From contig NC_010161.1 of assembly GCF_000196435.1 (NCBI RefSeq), positions 2,251,001 through 2,315,000 of the forward strand: 64,000 bases of DNA. The letters are read 5' to 3'. The position numbers and the translations under genes are program-made. The notes under the pieces are model-generated. The model was not told the origin of the DNA, made no database searches, and saw only the letters and a list, made by a program, of their open reading frames with translations. Numbering within the stretch: position 1 is the stretch's first letter; every line of letters begins with the position of its first letter. Origin of the DNA: Bartonella tribocorum CIP 105476. Its GTDB lineage: Bacteria; Pseudomonadota; Alphaproteobacteria; Rhizobiales; Rhizobiaceae. Shown here in pieces: positions 8,221 through 16,823 of the stretch.

Positions 8221-10239
8221 TCAAATATGCATGCCTCTGTGCAATGCTATTCTCTCTCGCATAATCTGATTGTGTGCTTGTTCATTGAGAAGCTTCTGCC
8301 GTTCAATGTCATGCCTCTGTTGCATCATTTCTGCTTCCAATTCTGCTCTCTTTTGACGCATGAACAATTCAATCTGCTTGCCTTGCAAATCCATCTGTTG
8401 CATCTGACTTTTAGCAGCAATATCCTGCTGCTTTTCTTGCAACTTCATTTCTTGTTCCGGATTCATTTGCTGTTGCTGGGCTTGTTGTGCCATTTGCTGC
8501 TGTTGCATCTTCTCGCTCACACGATTAAGCAGAGACGCAGGCAAGGGTGAGTAACGAAGCAAATCAAGCATAATATCCGGTGTAACAGCATTTTGAAGCA
8601 ACGGTAATAATTGCGTGATAATGCCAAAGGTCCGCTCTTTCTCATTCGGGCTGGTGGGCGCATCATCCACCACAATATCATAATCAACACTCATTACCGC
8701 TTCACGGGTCAACGGAATATATTGCGCATTCTCCTCACCCGATATCCGTACCAAGCGACCATCAGACAAATAATTCTGTATCAGGTGCAAAATGATCTTG
8801 CCCTGCCTTTTGCGATACAAACGCAAACCATCAAACAAACAAGCAAGCAGGTTAAGACTGGATTGACGCCGTTGTGCCTCTAAAATCCCTGCTTGTGAAA
8901 CTTCTCTCGTTCCAATAAACTCTGGTGAGAGACCTGTAACTTGATTAATTGCTTCTTTCGCTTCATTAAACAGTTGGAAAAAACCGGTTGGAAACTGTGC
9001 TACGGGTTTGGGCTGTATCTTACCCCCTGCCAAAGCGCCATTTTTTAAAACCGTAATACTATCTACCCTGCTCCAACTCTTTACAGCTTCTCTCTCATCT
9101 TCAAATGCACCCCTCTCAGCCATAATCCCACCTTTGGATTGGCTATTGAGAATATGCATCACCTGACTAAAATATTTATTCGCCCACCGTTGTGGGTCTT
9201 TTGTCGGACGGACAACCCCATAAAATTGCCGTTCTATCTTATCAAAATACCCCGTGATACACTCCCAACCCAATTGACCCGCTGGAACCAAAGGTTGATC
9301 AGGGCATTCAAGCAGTTTTCTCCCTAAAAAGGCGCGTTTTACAACCTTTTTATTGAAAGCCGCCCCTTGGATATCGGGCATCATGCATTGGAGCTGCTTA
9401 AACTCCTCTTCGCTGTAATCACGAAGTTCACCCGTTTCCAAATCGGGCGCCTTGTAATATCTCTCGCTTTCAAACCAACGGCATTCCACTAGTGTGACCA
9501 TCCGTCGACCGTTTTCAACATCAATGCCCTTCTCATCATCGTAAGCTTCAAGATCATTATGATGAACCCCTTCATAAGCAGCCCCATCACGCGCCCAATC
9601 CGCACTAAGTTCACTCCAATGAGCTTTGGGAAACATTTGCTTGGCTACGTCTAATGGCTTGCGGTCTACATACCACATGCGTTGTGCATCCGTTAAATTC
9701 GGTTGCACTGCCGCACTATCCCAAACCATTTTCAAAGGGTCTAAACGCGTAATGACCGGTTCACCATCAAGACTATTTTCGTAATCAAGCCGCGTATCGG
9801 TCCACCCCATACCGCAGATGACAGCATCTTGGAAAGCATCACTGTCTGCGTATTCCGCATGTGCCATATCACGAAACCATTCTGCTGCCCCTGTAAGCAA
9901 TTCACTGGGCAATGCCTTGCCTATTTGACGGGGAATAAATTGCACTTCGCGCTTATTGTTGCGTTCTGAACCCACAACAGCATTCACAAGTGGGGCAATG
10001 CGATTAAAGGTCATAACGGGGCGGCGTTGCTCTTTTAAAGCCGCTAAATCTTGATCATTCCACTGATCACCATTGTAAAATTGAAAATCCTCCCTTGCGT
10101 GTTCACGCCATTTGTTCACATGCTCCACATCTTCTTTGTACCAACTGACTAACTTGCGAAACAAACCTTCTGTTGACAGATCTGATGCATTATGTTCTTT
10201 TTCTAAATGCTCTTCATCATCCATCATTCTGCCATCCAT
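8221..10239 (-). CDS. P22-type portal protein
   Basis: This 672-residue protein fits the P22 portal family. The N-terminal region has a WN-QDLA motif and an early RP-MTFNRIAP segment. The central wing domain follows. The last 110 residues form a long Gln-rich coiled coil (QQQQMAQQAQQQQ), matching the helical barrel of P22 portals. Twelve copies would form the DNA entry channel at one capsid vertex and dock the terminase. The start overlaps the terminase stop by 16 bases. Alternative in-frame ATGs occur four and five codons in. Confidence 0.85.
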   Translation of the reverse strand: MDGRMMDDEEHLEKEHNASDLSTEGLFRKLVSWYKEDVEHVNKWREHAREDFQFYNGDQWNDQDLAALKEQRRPVMTFNRIAPLVNAVVGSERNNKREVQFIPRQIGKALPSELLTGAAEWFRDMAHAEYADSDAFQDAVICGMGWTDTRLDYENSLDGEPVITRLDPLKMVWDSAAVQPNLTDAQRMWYVDRKPLDVAKQMFPKAHWSELSADWARDGAAYEGVHHNDLEAYDDEKGIDVENGRRMVTLVECRWFESERYYKAPDLETGELRDYSEEEFKQLQCMMPDIQGAAFNKKVVKRAFLGRKLLECPDQPLVPAGQLGWECITGYFDKIERQFYGVVRPTKDPQRWANKYFSQVMHILNSQSKGGIMAERGAFEDEREAVKSWSRVDSITVLKNGALAGGKIQPKPVAQFPTGFFQLFNEAKEAINQVTGLSPEFIGTREVSQAGILEAQRRQSSLNLLACLFDGLRLYRKRQGKIILHLIQNYLSDGRLVRISGEENAQYIPLTREAVMSVDYDIVVDDAPTSPNEKERTFGIITQLLPLLQNAVTPDIMLDLLRYSPLPASLLNRVSEKMQQQQMAQQAQQQQMNPEQEMKLQEKQQDIAAKSQMQQMDLQGKQIELFMRQKRAELEAEMMQQRHDIERQKLLNEQAHNQIMRERIALHRGMHI

Positions 10240-11552
10240 GACGTACTCTCATAGGCTTCTCTACCGCTATAAGCTTGTCTCTTTTGTCTCTGCATCGGTT
10301 GTTCATACCCCACACACATTAATCCAAAAGCATCTGCACCATGACTGGACCAATCATGTTCTGCTCCCAAACCAATATTACGCTTCTCATCCCATTTCTC
10401 ATGATACCAATTCAGTGCCTTACGCCCTGCTACAGTCGTCTCTTCATTGAACCAAACTGAAGGCAAAATACGTCGCACTGCCTCTATTCGCATTTTGACA
10501 GCCCCAGCCCCTTGATTAGGAATGACCTGCGTTTCAAAACCCGCATCATTTAAAGCGCTCTCAAAACTCACATTGTGCACACGGTCTCTGGTCGCACCAT
10601 CATGGGGGAGGACCATCAGTGCCTTCTCATAGCCATTGTGACGCAACCAACCGATATGCTCTGATAACGGCTGTCCTTGTGCTTCATAATAATCAAGCAC
10701 TCTAATCTCTCTGCCTACAAATTGCGCTATCCATATCGCTGTCGCATCTGCCTTGGCTCCTGTGCCCCCAATATCCCAAAAGGCGCGTATCTGCATTAAA
10801 GGATCACGCGCAACACGCCCTATCCGCCCCTCTTGCTCCGCTGCCAACATTTCTTTTTGATAGTAAGCACCTTGAACCGCTGTAAGATAAGCCCCTTCCC
10901 ATATATGCTTATAGGTCTCGGGGCGGTTTCTCAAATCATCAAGCCGCGCTTCATTCAAGATCTTGGGAAACTTCGGATTGTCTGACCAATTGATCTCTAC
11001 ACGCTTAATGGCTTCATTGTCTGAAAAGCGAAACCGACTTTCAACCGGTGCATTATCTCGCAATGGGTTCCATGTCACCCATAACTCTGCTCGCCACCCA
11101 TCTCCCTCTTCACGCAAAGTTGGTATAAGCGTCTGCCAAGCTGTTTCTGTTACCGGCTCTGCCTCATCAACCCAACAGAGCAAAATACGCCCCATGGATT
11201 TGATACTGGCTATATTACGGTCCAGTCCAGAAAACTGAAAAGCTATACGACCATCATTTGACTTAATCGAAGCCTCTCCAACCTTGTAATATTCGCTTAA
11301 AAAGTCATGGGCTTCAATCGCCCGCTTAATCTCCTCCAATGAACTCTCTGCTAGCGAATTTTGAAACTGACGTGCACAAAGAATAGTCCCCGATATCCCT
11401 TGCATACCAAATTGATAGCCTTTTAAAGCAGCCATCAAGGCAAATGATCTTGTTTTACCAGACCCTCGTCCACCCCAAGCCGCGCGTACCAAAGCATCCC
11501 CTGCAAAAATAGGGATAAGTTTTGGTACAATCTTAATCTGTCTTGTCGTCAT
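10224..11552 (-). CDS. Terminase large subunit
   Basis: This 442-residue protein is the ATP-driven DNA packaging motor. The Walker A motif GGRGSGKT is at residues 27-34. The Walker B strand ILLCWVDE at 123-130 carries the catalytic Glu. The C-terminal RNase H-like nuclease begins around residue 248 with an F-W-D-I-G-G segment, and a later Asp-containing motif lies near 300. Length and motif order fit the Terminase_3/PBSX-type family. It overlaps the small subunit gene by 20 bases and the portal gene by 16, so the three are coupled. Confidence 0.93.
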   Translation of the reverse strand: MTTRQIKIVPKLIPIFAGDALVRAAWGGRGSGKTRSFALMAALKGYQFGMQGISGTILCARQFQNSLAESSLEEIKRAIEAHDFLSEYYKVGEASIKSNDGRIAFQFSGLDRNIASIKSMGRILLCWVDEAEPVTETAWQTLIPTLREEGDGWRAELWVTWNPLRDNAPVESRFRFSDNEAIKRVEINWSDNPKFPKILNEARLDDLRNRPETYKHIWEGAYLTAVQGAYYQKEMLAAEQEGRIGRVARDPLMQIRAFWDIGGTGAKADATAIWIAQFVGREIRVLDYYEAQGQPLSEHIGWLRHNGYEKALMVLPHDGATRDRVHNVSFESALNDAGFETQVIPNQGAGAVKMRIEAVRRILPSVWFNEETTVAGRKALNWYHEKWDEKRNIGLGAEHDWSSHGADAFGLMCVGYEQPMQRQKRQAYSGREAYESTSWMAE

Positions 11553-11865
11553 TCATTAAAGGAGCAATTTCTACACGCCCTATGATCTTAATCGCCCCCC
11601 CATCTTCTCCTGTTACCTGTAAAGGCAAGATCTTACCAAGCAACGCTAGATAAGCCGCAGGGCATCTTATTGCCTGCTTTTCGAGATAAGAGATTAACCC
11701 CTCTTTCCCATACTTATTGCCTGCCAATTCAGCCGCTTTAAGAATTGCCTCTTTCAAAAGTCGTGTATTCTTATTTGGTACACCTTTAACCCGCCCCATT
11801 CCTGCCTTAGGGGGTTTATATTTTTTCTTTGTTTGAGAAATCTGTTCTGTATTTTGTGATGTCAT
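11533..11865 (-). CDS. Terminase small subunit-like protein
   Basis: This 110-residue basic protein directly precedes and overlaps the terminase large gene, the normal position of the small subunit, which recognises the packaging site. It has a Lys-rich N-terminus with GMGRVKGVPNKNTRLLKEA, a pattern common in phage DNA-binding small terminases, followed by a helical core. The frame opens further upstream, but that stretch holds a terminator hairpin, so ATG 11865 behind GGGAGGG is the better start. Confidence 0.65.
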   Translation of the reverse strand: MTSQNTEQISQTKKKYKPPKAGMGRVKGVPNKNTRLLKEAILKAAELAGNKYGKEGLISYLEKQAIRCPAAYLALLGKILPLQVTGEDGGAIKIIGRVEIAPLMNDDKTD

Positions 11866-11883
11866 AAAATACACCCTCCCGAT

Positions 11884-11910
11884 AATAAAAAACCCCGCAT
11901 TTGCGGGGAT
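11884..11910 (-). terminator. Intrinsic terminator in leader of late operon
   Basis: A perfect stem CCCCGC / GCGGGG (11893-11908) with a four-base loop is followed on the minus strand by six T. It lies about 50 bases after a strong promoter and just before the terminase small gene. This layout resembles late promoters controlled by antitermination. Confidence 0.75.
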
Positions 11911-11964
11911 TTTTGACTGTACCTTTCCCTCTCTAGACACAATACGCCCAAGTACAGCAATGTC

Positions 11965-11993
11965 ATTAAATACGATTTGCTACACTTTGTCAA
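11965..11993 (-). promoter_or_regulatory. Sigma70-type late promoter
   Basis: On the minus strand TTGACA (11988-11993) and TTTAAT (11965-11970) are spaced by exactly 17 bases. Transcription would start near 11,958 and run through a terminator into the terminase, portal and capsid genes. Confidence 0.7.
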
Positions 11994-12076
11994 CATAAAA
12001 ATAACACATATTGATAAATTCAAAGGGAATCTGTTACAGAAAGCATAGAGATTTACAAGAAAAAGAAAAAACGATT

Positions 12077-12478
12077 ATGGAAAAATTATTTATAATATTG
12101 ATATTAGCAACTTTTGTTTTCCCATGTGGCATATTTCTTTATCATGGCTTCAAAAAATGGACATATCATTCAGCTTTTACAACAGGCATAGGTGGGGTTA
12201 CGATGATGTCAGTAATTCTGTTAGGACAAGATAAAAATAAAAAAAAATTTTGTACTTTCATTGAAGAAAATGCCTATAATAAATCTTTTTGCGATATTTT
12301 ATATAGTGATACTTTGTTCTTATTTCCTACAATAGCCATTTTAGGTTTAATAGTATCAATACTCTTTCTATGCGATGAACTTAATCAAAGAGATAAATCA
12401 ATAGACGATCTATGCTATGAACTTGATAAAAAAAATCAAGAGTGTGAAAGATATAAAGAATATAACAACGATTTGTGA
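12077..12478 (+). CDS. Small membrane protein of unknown function in prophage
   Basis: Counted from ATG 12077 this is a 133-residue protein; a TTG at 12011 would add 22 residues but lacks a binding site. It has three hydrophobic segments: residues about 2-22, 37-50 and 82-102. The charged C-terminal tail looks like a short coiled coil (DLCYELDKKNQECERYKEY). It runs opposite to the late operon and next to its promoter. The layout of membrane segments followed by a coiled coil suits a superinfection-exclusion or lysis-accessory protein, but there is no recognisable family. Codon use is very AT-rich, as in late-acquired phage cargo. Confidence 0.5.
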   Translation: MEKLFIILILATFVFPCGIFLYHGFKKWTYHSAFTTGIGGVTMMSVILLGQDKNKKKFCTFIEENAYNKSFCDILYSDTLFLFPTIAILGLIVSILFLCDELNQRDKSIDDLCYELDKKNQECERYKEYNNDL

Positions 12479-12568
12479 TGAATTCATAAAAAACGAAAGA
12501 GGTGAAAAACGCCCCTTTGCACCTGAGCACTTTTACAAGAGAGCGGACACTACTTTCTTGCAGCGTAG

Positions 12569-13090
12569 TTATTTCCAATATCTATGAAGCACATTAAGAG
12601 CAACACGTAATGAATTCACAAGGTGTGATAGCATTTGATCTTCTATAACGAGGTACTGTAGCGCTGCATAAAGATTATACTGTCTATAGAGGCATTGCGC
12701 TTCTTTTAGTGCCTCTTGCGTGTTTATAAACTGCTCTGTTGCAAACGATACCCATTTGTCTCTTGCTTTATCATCAGCAGATGATGGCATTTCGTCATAA
12801 ATTGCATTAGGCAATCCTTTTGCACATAGATAGTCGTTTCTTATCTGTAAATACTGTTGCGCGGCATCATATTGCTCTTGAGTAATCACGCCTTGTAAAC
12901 AAAGCCGCCCTACGTAAGACCCAGAAAGTGGATTTTTTGCCTCGTATAGGGTTAAACCGAAGCGTTTTGCACGCATTTCTATTGCCAATTGATTAGCAGC
13001 TTCACGGAGTGCTTTTGCACGCGATATACGCCCATTGGCTTCTCTTACCTGCCCTGTTATTTTAGGGCGTCCCCTCTTGTTTTTTTTCAC
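12569..13090 (-). CDS. Prophage protein of unknown function
   Basis: This 173-residue basic protein begins at GTG 13090 behind AAAGGCGG. The N-terminus has an AT-hook-like KKNKRGRPK stretch, which suggests DNA binding. The rest is helical, with many Ala, Tyr and Gln residues. It follows the single-strand binding protein gene by about 15 bases in the same direction, so it may act in phage DNA metabolism. I do not recognise a family. Confidence 0.55.
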   Translation of the reverse strand: MKKNKRGRPKITGQVREANGRISRAKALREAANQLAIEMRAKRFGLTLYEAKNPLSGSYVGRLCLQGVITQEQYDAAQQYLQIRNDYLCAKGLPNAIYDEMPSSADDKARDKWVSFATEQFINTQEALKEAQCLYRQYNLYAALQYLVIEDQMLSHLVNSLRVALNVLHRYWK

Positions 13091-13105
13091 AACACCGCCT
13101 TTCGT

Positions 13106-13549
13106 TTAAAAAGGAACATCATCATTCATAACGGTATGGGGTGTATCAAGAGGTCTATAAATACTTCTCTCATAAGCAGATGATGACGGCTCTTGATTAT
13201 CATCATTTTTGCCATCTAAGAGCTTTAAGTCGCCTTTGTACTTAGGCAAAATGACTTCTGTTACAAAACGTTCAATACCGTTTTTATCTTGCCATTTACG
13301 CGTTTGAAGCTGTCCCTCTATATAAACTTTGCTCCCCTTTTTGAGATACTGAAGCGCTATTTTTGCAAGATGTGGATTAAACACCACTACGGAATGCCAT
13401 TCTGTTTTGTCTACTTTCTTATTGGTAGCCTTATCTGTATAGCTTTCAGACGTTGCCATACGAAAATTGACCACCTCGGCGCCAGATGACATTGTTTTGC
13501 TTTCTGGATTTGCACCTAAATAGCCAATTAAAATCACTTTATTAAGCAT
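13106..13549 (-). CDS. ssb: Single-stranded DNA-binding protein
   Basis: This roughly 147-residue protein carries the OB-fold of bacterial SSB: MLNKVILIGYLG at the start, FRMATSE around residue 35, W-H-S-V-V-F near 55, and G-K-VYIEGQL-TR-W near 75-90. The C-terminus ends in acidic/hydrophobic DDVPF, the tip that recruits partner proteins. The ATG at 13549 fits the family better than one five codons upstream. It sits with other replication and recombination genes of the prophage, so it is a phage-encoded SSB. Confidence 0.93.
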   Translation of the reverse strand: MLNKVILIGYLGANPESKTMSSGAEVVNFRMATSESYTDKATNKKVDKTEWHSVVVFNPHLAKIALQYLKKGSKVYIEGQLQTRKWQDKNGIERFVTEVILPKYKGDLKLLDGKNDDNQEPSSSAYERSIYRPLDTPHTVMNDDVPF

Positions 13550-13667
13550 ATTTGTAAGTTCCATTAAATGATATAAAGATCATAACATACTTTATGTGTT
13601 TTTACAATGTTTTCAATTGATAAAAAAGATATTTTCACATAAAAGATTAAGTTTTAAAAGCTGTTTT

Positions 13668-14315
13668 GATATTGCATTTTGATACGTTTTGTGCAATAAA
13701 AGGAATGTTCGTATACTTTCGAATAACAAAACAACATTCATGCATTGTAAAACAGAAGCCGTGTCAAGAAATTGGCACGGCTTTAATGCATTTAAATGGA
13801 ATAGAAAAAACCAAACCCCAGCATAAAAGAAAGCCCCGTTACGTAAACACATAACAAGGCTTTCATGACTTTTCAATTTCTCAGGTCATACAAGATGTAG
13901 TATATTATGTGTAAAATTACAAGCGTTAAGACACAAAAAAACCGCGTCAAATTAATTGACACGGCTTTATTTTGTAGCGATTCTTAAAAAAACCTTTTTA
14001 ACCTAAGGAACGGTTAAAATACAACGCCATCACGACGTTGCAAATGAATGGTAACATGATCTATTTTAAGATGCAAATTGAGAAAAAATACACTTGCGTT
14101 TATACACAAAATATGTGATTTATTAGTTAGTTTGTTTATAGCAAATTCCTTACTAATGAGATGTTTTGAATATAAAAGCCGTATCAATTCATTTTGATGC
14201 GGTTTTTATGTATTAAGGCTTGTGTTTTTACACGTTTTGTGTAATATGTATTTAGTGTGATGTATATATTTCCTGTGAAAACAAAAGCCGCGTCTTTAAA
14301 GGACACGGCTTTTTT
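13668..14315. repeat. Array of dyads and GCCGYGTC-type hairpins in a 770-bp non-coding gap
   Basis: There is no convincing gene between 13,550 and 14,320. Five stem-loops occur: 13756-13784, 13829-13864 (imperfect), 13938-13972, 14174-14207 and 14283-14315. Four share the form AAGCCGYRTC...GAYRCGGCTTT. Dyads with the core TTACAC-N5-GTGTAA or looser versions lie before several of them, the clearest at 14228-14244. The last hairpin ends the Rha-like gene. The stems are flanked by A-runs on the left and T-runs on the right, so they may terminate transcription in both directions. Confidence 0.6.
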
Positions 14316-14320
14316 GTTAA

Positions 14321-15076
14321 TTATTGCATATTTCCGTAGATTTGCTCTCTTAAACAAGCCAATCCTTTAGATGTAATCTTAGTTGACGGTACAGTTTTTT
14401 CTGTACCATCATTTTTTTGAATAGTAATGGCTGTGCAATCCATTAGTCCTTTTTGTATTTTATCTTGATAAGGTAATAATGGACCGCTTGGTACTCTTTT
14501 GTAAACCCAACCATATCTTCGTAAGTAATCTGATAAATCCTTAGGTCTTATTTCCAATATTTTTGCAGCATCTATAATACCAAACAAACCATCGGAACGC
14601 TTTAAACCATCAAGAGCTATTGCTTTTGGTTTTAACTCTGCAATTATGATATCTTTACGCTCATTTTCGTTTTTTAGATGAGTTAATACACCTAACATTA
14701 CCTGCGGACTTGAGTAATCGATTTGCTGTGATGTTGAAACTTGCTTTTCTAATTCCTGCCAACGGTCAATTATTTTTGCTCGTAAAGCGGTGCTGTAACC
14801 TGAAACGAGGATTAAGCATTCACGCTTTGGAAGGTTGTAACAAGGGCGGGTTTCACCTTTTGCATCAACATAAGTTCCGATGAAATCAACCAATCCAAAT
14901 TTGGATCCGTTAAGTTCTTCAAGCATTTTCTTGATATCACGCATAATATGCGCATGTTGCTTACCACATAACTCTGCGATTTCACGACTAGACATAGTTT
15001 GAATACTATCATCTATGTTGATTTGATTTACGTTTGTTAAATTTGTTTGATTTATATCGATTAAGGATTGCGGCAT
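14321..15076 (-). CDS. Phage regulatory protein, Rha N-domain plus KilAC (ANT) C-domain
   Basis: This 251-residue protein has a Rha-type N-terminal domain (about 25-110), recognisable from MSSREIAELCGKQHAHIMRDI and YVDAKGETRPCYNLPKRE. A connector is followed by a C-terminal KilAC/ANT domain (about 155-250) with LGFIIDAAKIL-like and GWVYKR...LPYQDKIQKGLM blocks. Such proteins act as phage regulators or antirepressors. The ATG at 15076 has AGGA upstream. Its C-terminal half is clearly paralogous to that of the antirepressor at 21,483. Confidence 0.85.
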   Translation of the reverse strand: MPQSLIDINQTNLTNVNQINIDDSIQTMSSREIAELCGKQHAHIMRDIKKMLEELNGSKFGLVDFIGTYVDAKGETRPCYNLPKRECLILVSGYSTALRAKIIDRWQELEKQVSTSQQIDYSSPQVMLGVLTHLKNENERKDIIIAELKPKAIALDGLKRSDGLFGIIDAAKILEIRPKDLSDYLRRYGWVYKRVPSGPLLPYQDKIQKGLMDCTAITIQKNDGTEKTVPSTKITSKGLACLREQIYGNMQ

Positions 15077-15140
15077 CTTTTTTTCCTAAAAATTTAATAA
15101 AAGTTAAAAAGAAGGCGCCCCCGCCGCGCCCGCACGTTAT

Positions 15141-15440
15141 TTAAGCAGCTTCGTTTATGCTATGCACATTATCAAAATCAGGTCTATAAGCTTTCAAAAG
15201 AGACGCTATTGAGTAAATTGGTTCTGAACGACCAAACTCTGTAATGATTGCTAAAATTTTTGTAAAATTAGGCATTTCGTTTTGTAATTTTAAAACCAAA
15301 ACCTTTTCTAAATCTGCCATTAATTCCACTAAAGCATTGCTATATTCGTCTTCAGTATAATCAGTGTTAACTTCTTTACACACTGCCATCCACAAATCAC
15401 ATAAGAAATCAGTGGTTATTTTTATTTCGTTTTTTTCCAT
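15141..15440 (-). CDS. Hypothetical prophage protein
   Basis: This 99-residue acidic protein is mostly helical. It begins MEKNEIKITTDFLCDLW and has no membrane segment or known motif that I recognise. It lies upstream of, and in the same direction as, the Rha-KilAC gene. A GC-rich 25-base stretch separates the two genes, and a structured leader precedes this one. Function unknown. Confidence 0.5.
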   Translation of the reverse strand: MEKNEIKITTDFLCDLWMAVCKEVNTDYTEDEYSNALVELMADLEKVLVLKLQNEMPNFTKILAIITEFGRSEPIYSIASLLKAYRPDFDNVHSINEAA

Positions 15441-15732
15441 TTTAATGCTTTCTATTGGTTAGAAATTTTTGATTGACAACCCATAAGGGCGCCGGGCGCT
15501 CAAAACACGGCCAATAGTCCGTCGCTATACTTTTCCCTCGCGAAGGGTATTGTATGGCATAGCTACACCCGACATAACCATTATACGCTCTTAAAGCATA
15601 AAAGAAAGTCAGTATTTTAAAGAAATGGGAGAAACCTTTTCGTGGTTTATCCGCTATTGGTCAGTGTTTTGATCACTTGCCAACCTTAATAAACGACCTT
15701 TTCTTTAAAGTCAATACGTATTTTTTATTTTT
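15441..15732 (-). promoter_or_regulatory. Non-coding leader with promoter-like boxes and stem-loops
   Basis: No gene is seen in these 290 bases. On the minus strand a TTGACT box (around 15,710) with a TATTAA box 17 bases on, and a separate TATAAT box near 15,585, could start transcription toward the small gene at 15,440. The leader then holds CCCT-TCGCG-AGGG within ATAC/GTAT ends and a GC-rich palindromic stretch around GGCGCCGGGCGC. This is a candidate cis-acting RNA; no known riboswitch is recognised. Confidence 0.35.
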
Positions 15733-16161
15733 TCACTTTTTTTCATTTTGATAAATACCTAATTGAATATCAAGCGCTTTTTCTAGTTCACTGTCTATAT
15801 CATAAGCTTGTGAATAACATTTCTCATCATCGTTTGTACGTTTTTTGATTTTCCTATTTACCTCATCTATCAAAGGTTCATAACTCAATACGCTTCTTGG
15901 TAAATCACCACCGTATATCCACGCTTTCACTTGCGCTTTGGTACTATAATCAACATTTGAAGGCATCTCTTGATACTGCCCACCATCGAATTCCTCGTAT
16001 TCTCTTGATCCATCTTCGTATTCATACAAGTTGTAAAAATACTCTGCCACCCCTAATCCCCATGGTGCATATCCAACCGCTGTTGCAACAAATTTCTTTT
16101 GAATAGGCTGTTTACGTTTTTTTAAAAACATCTGGTTTAATATCCCCTTGCTTAAATCCAT
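15733..16161 (-). CDS. Hypothetical prophage protein
   Basis: This 142-residue protein has a basic start (LKKRKQPIQKK) and an acidic, Tyr-rich centre (YNLYEYEDGSREYEEFDGGQY). No signal peptide or membrane helix is visible. It is in the early/replication cluster and reads in the same direction as the neighbouring genes. I recognise no family. Confidence 0.5.
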   Translation of the reverse strand: MDLSKGILNQMFLKKRKQPIQKKFVATAVGYAPWGLGVAEYFYNLYEYEDGSREYEEFDGGQYQEMPSNVDYSTKAQVKAWIYGGDLPRSVLSYEPLIDEVNRKIKKRTNDDEKCYSQAYDIDSELEKALDIQLGIYQNEKK

Positions 16162-16316
16162 AACTTTACCAATGGATTTATTTACCTCGAAATGGGCTGT
16201 ACAGAAGCGTTTTTAATTTCGATATGGTTTACACCATAAAATATCCAAATCGCTCTGTACGGTACCTTTTTGTCGATTTAAACGCATATCTAATCCAATA
16301 TGAATACCAAACTTCA

Positions 16317-16823
16317 CTAATTTGCTGTTTGCTTTTCAATTCCTTTTAAAACCTCTTCTAATCCCTTCGAAGGCTTTTCCATGCGTTCTGATGTGATTAC
16401 AACCTTTTGATCCGTTGCCTTGATCTCTGGCTTTTCAAGATTCTTGAGAATGCGATTGGCTTGGTAGCGAATATCGCTTTCAAGTTTTTCGCAATAGCGA
16501 TAAAAATCCGCTGTTGATGGCATAAAGGTTGCGTTTAAACCCTCTGCTTTACCTTTCAAAGCGTTCTTTGTTGCTGTTTGCAATACCCAGCTGCTTATGC
16601 CTTCAAGAGTGTAGAGATACGCAAGTGCTGTCGCTTTCTCATCTGATCCCATGGGGCTCTTAAGTCCATTTGAAAGGACAAGATACGTTGTTTGAATTTC
16701 TTCTTCGGTTGCTTTCTTTTCAAGCTTTTGTAACGCATCATGGACTAATGAGGTAACTCTCTCCGCTTCTGCAATCAATGGCTTTTGCCCCGTTTTCCAA
16801 TGGAATGGTGGTTCGGTTATCAT
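16317..16823 (-). CDS. Prophage replication-cluster protein, unknown function
   Basis: I call this 168-residue protein from ATG 16823, inside the end of the DUF1376-like gene (86-base overlap), with GAGG directly before it. A longer open frame reaches 17,276, but its upstream part is a low-complexity shadow of the neighbouring gene. The protein is helical and charged, with EAERV...LQKLEKKATEEE early and a Lys/Glu-rich end. Overlap with a replication gene suggests a loader or accessory role, which is inferred from position only. Confidence 0.5.
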   Translation of the reverse strand: MITEPPFHWKTGQKPLIAEAERVTSLVHDALQKLEKKATEEEIQTTYLVLSNGLKSPMGSDEKATALAYLYTLEGISSWVLQTATKNALKGKAEGLNATFMPSTADFYRYCEKLESDIRYQANRILKNLEKPEIKATDQKVVITSERMEKPSKGLEEVLKGIEKQTAN

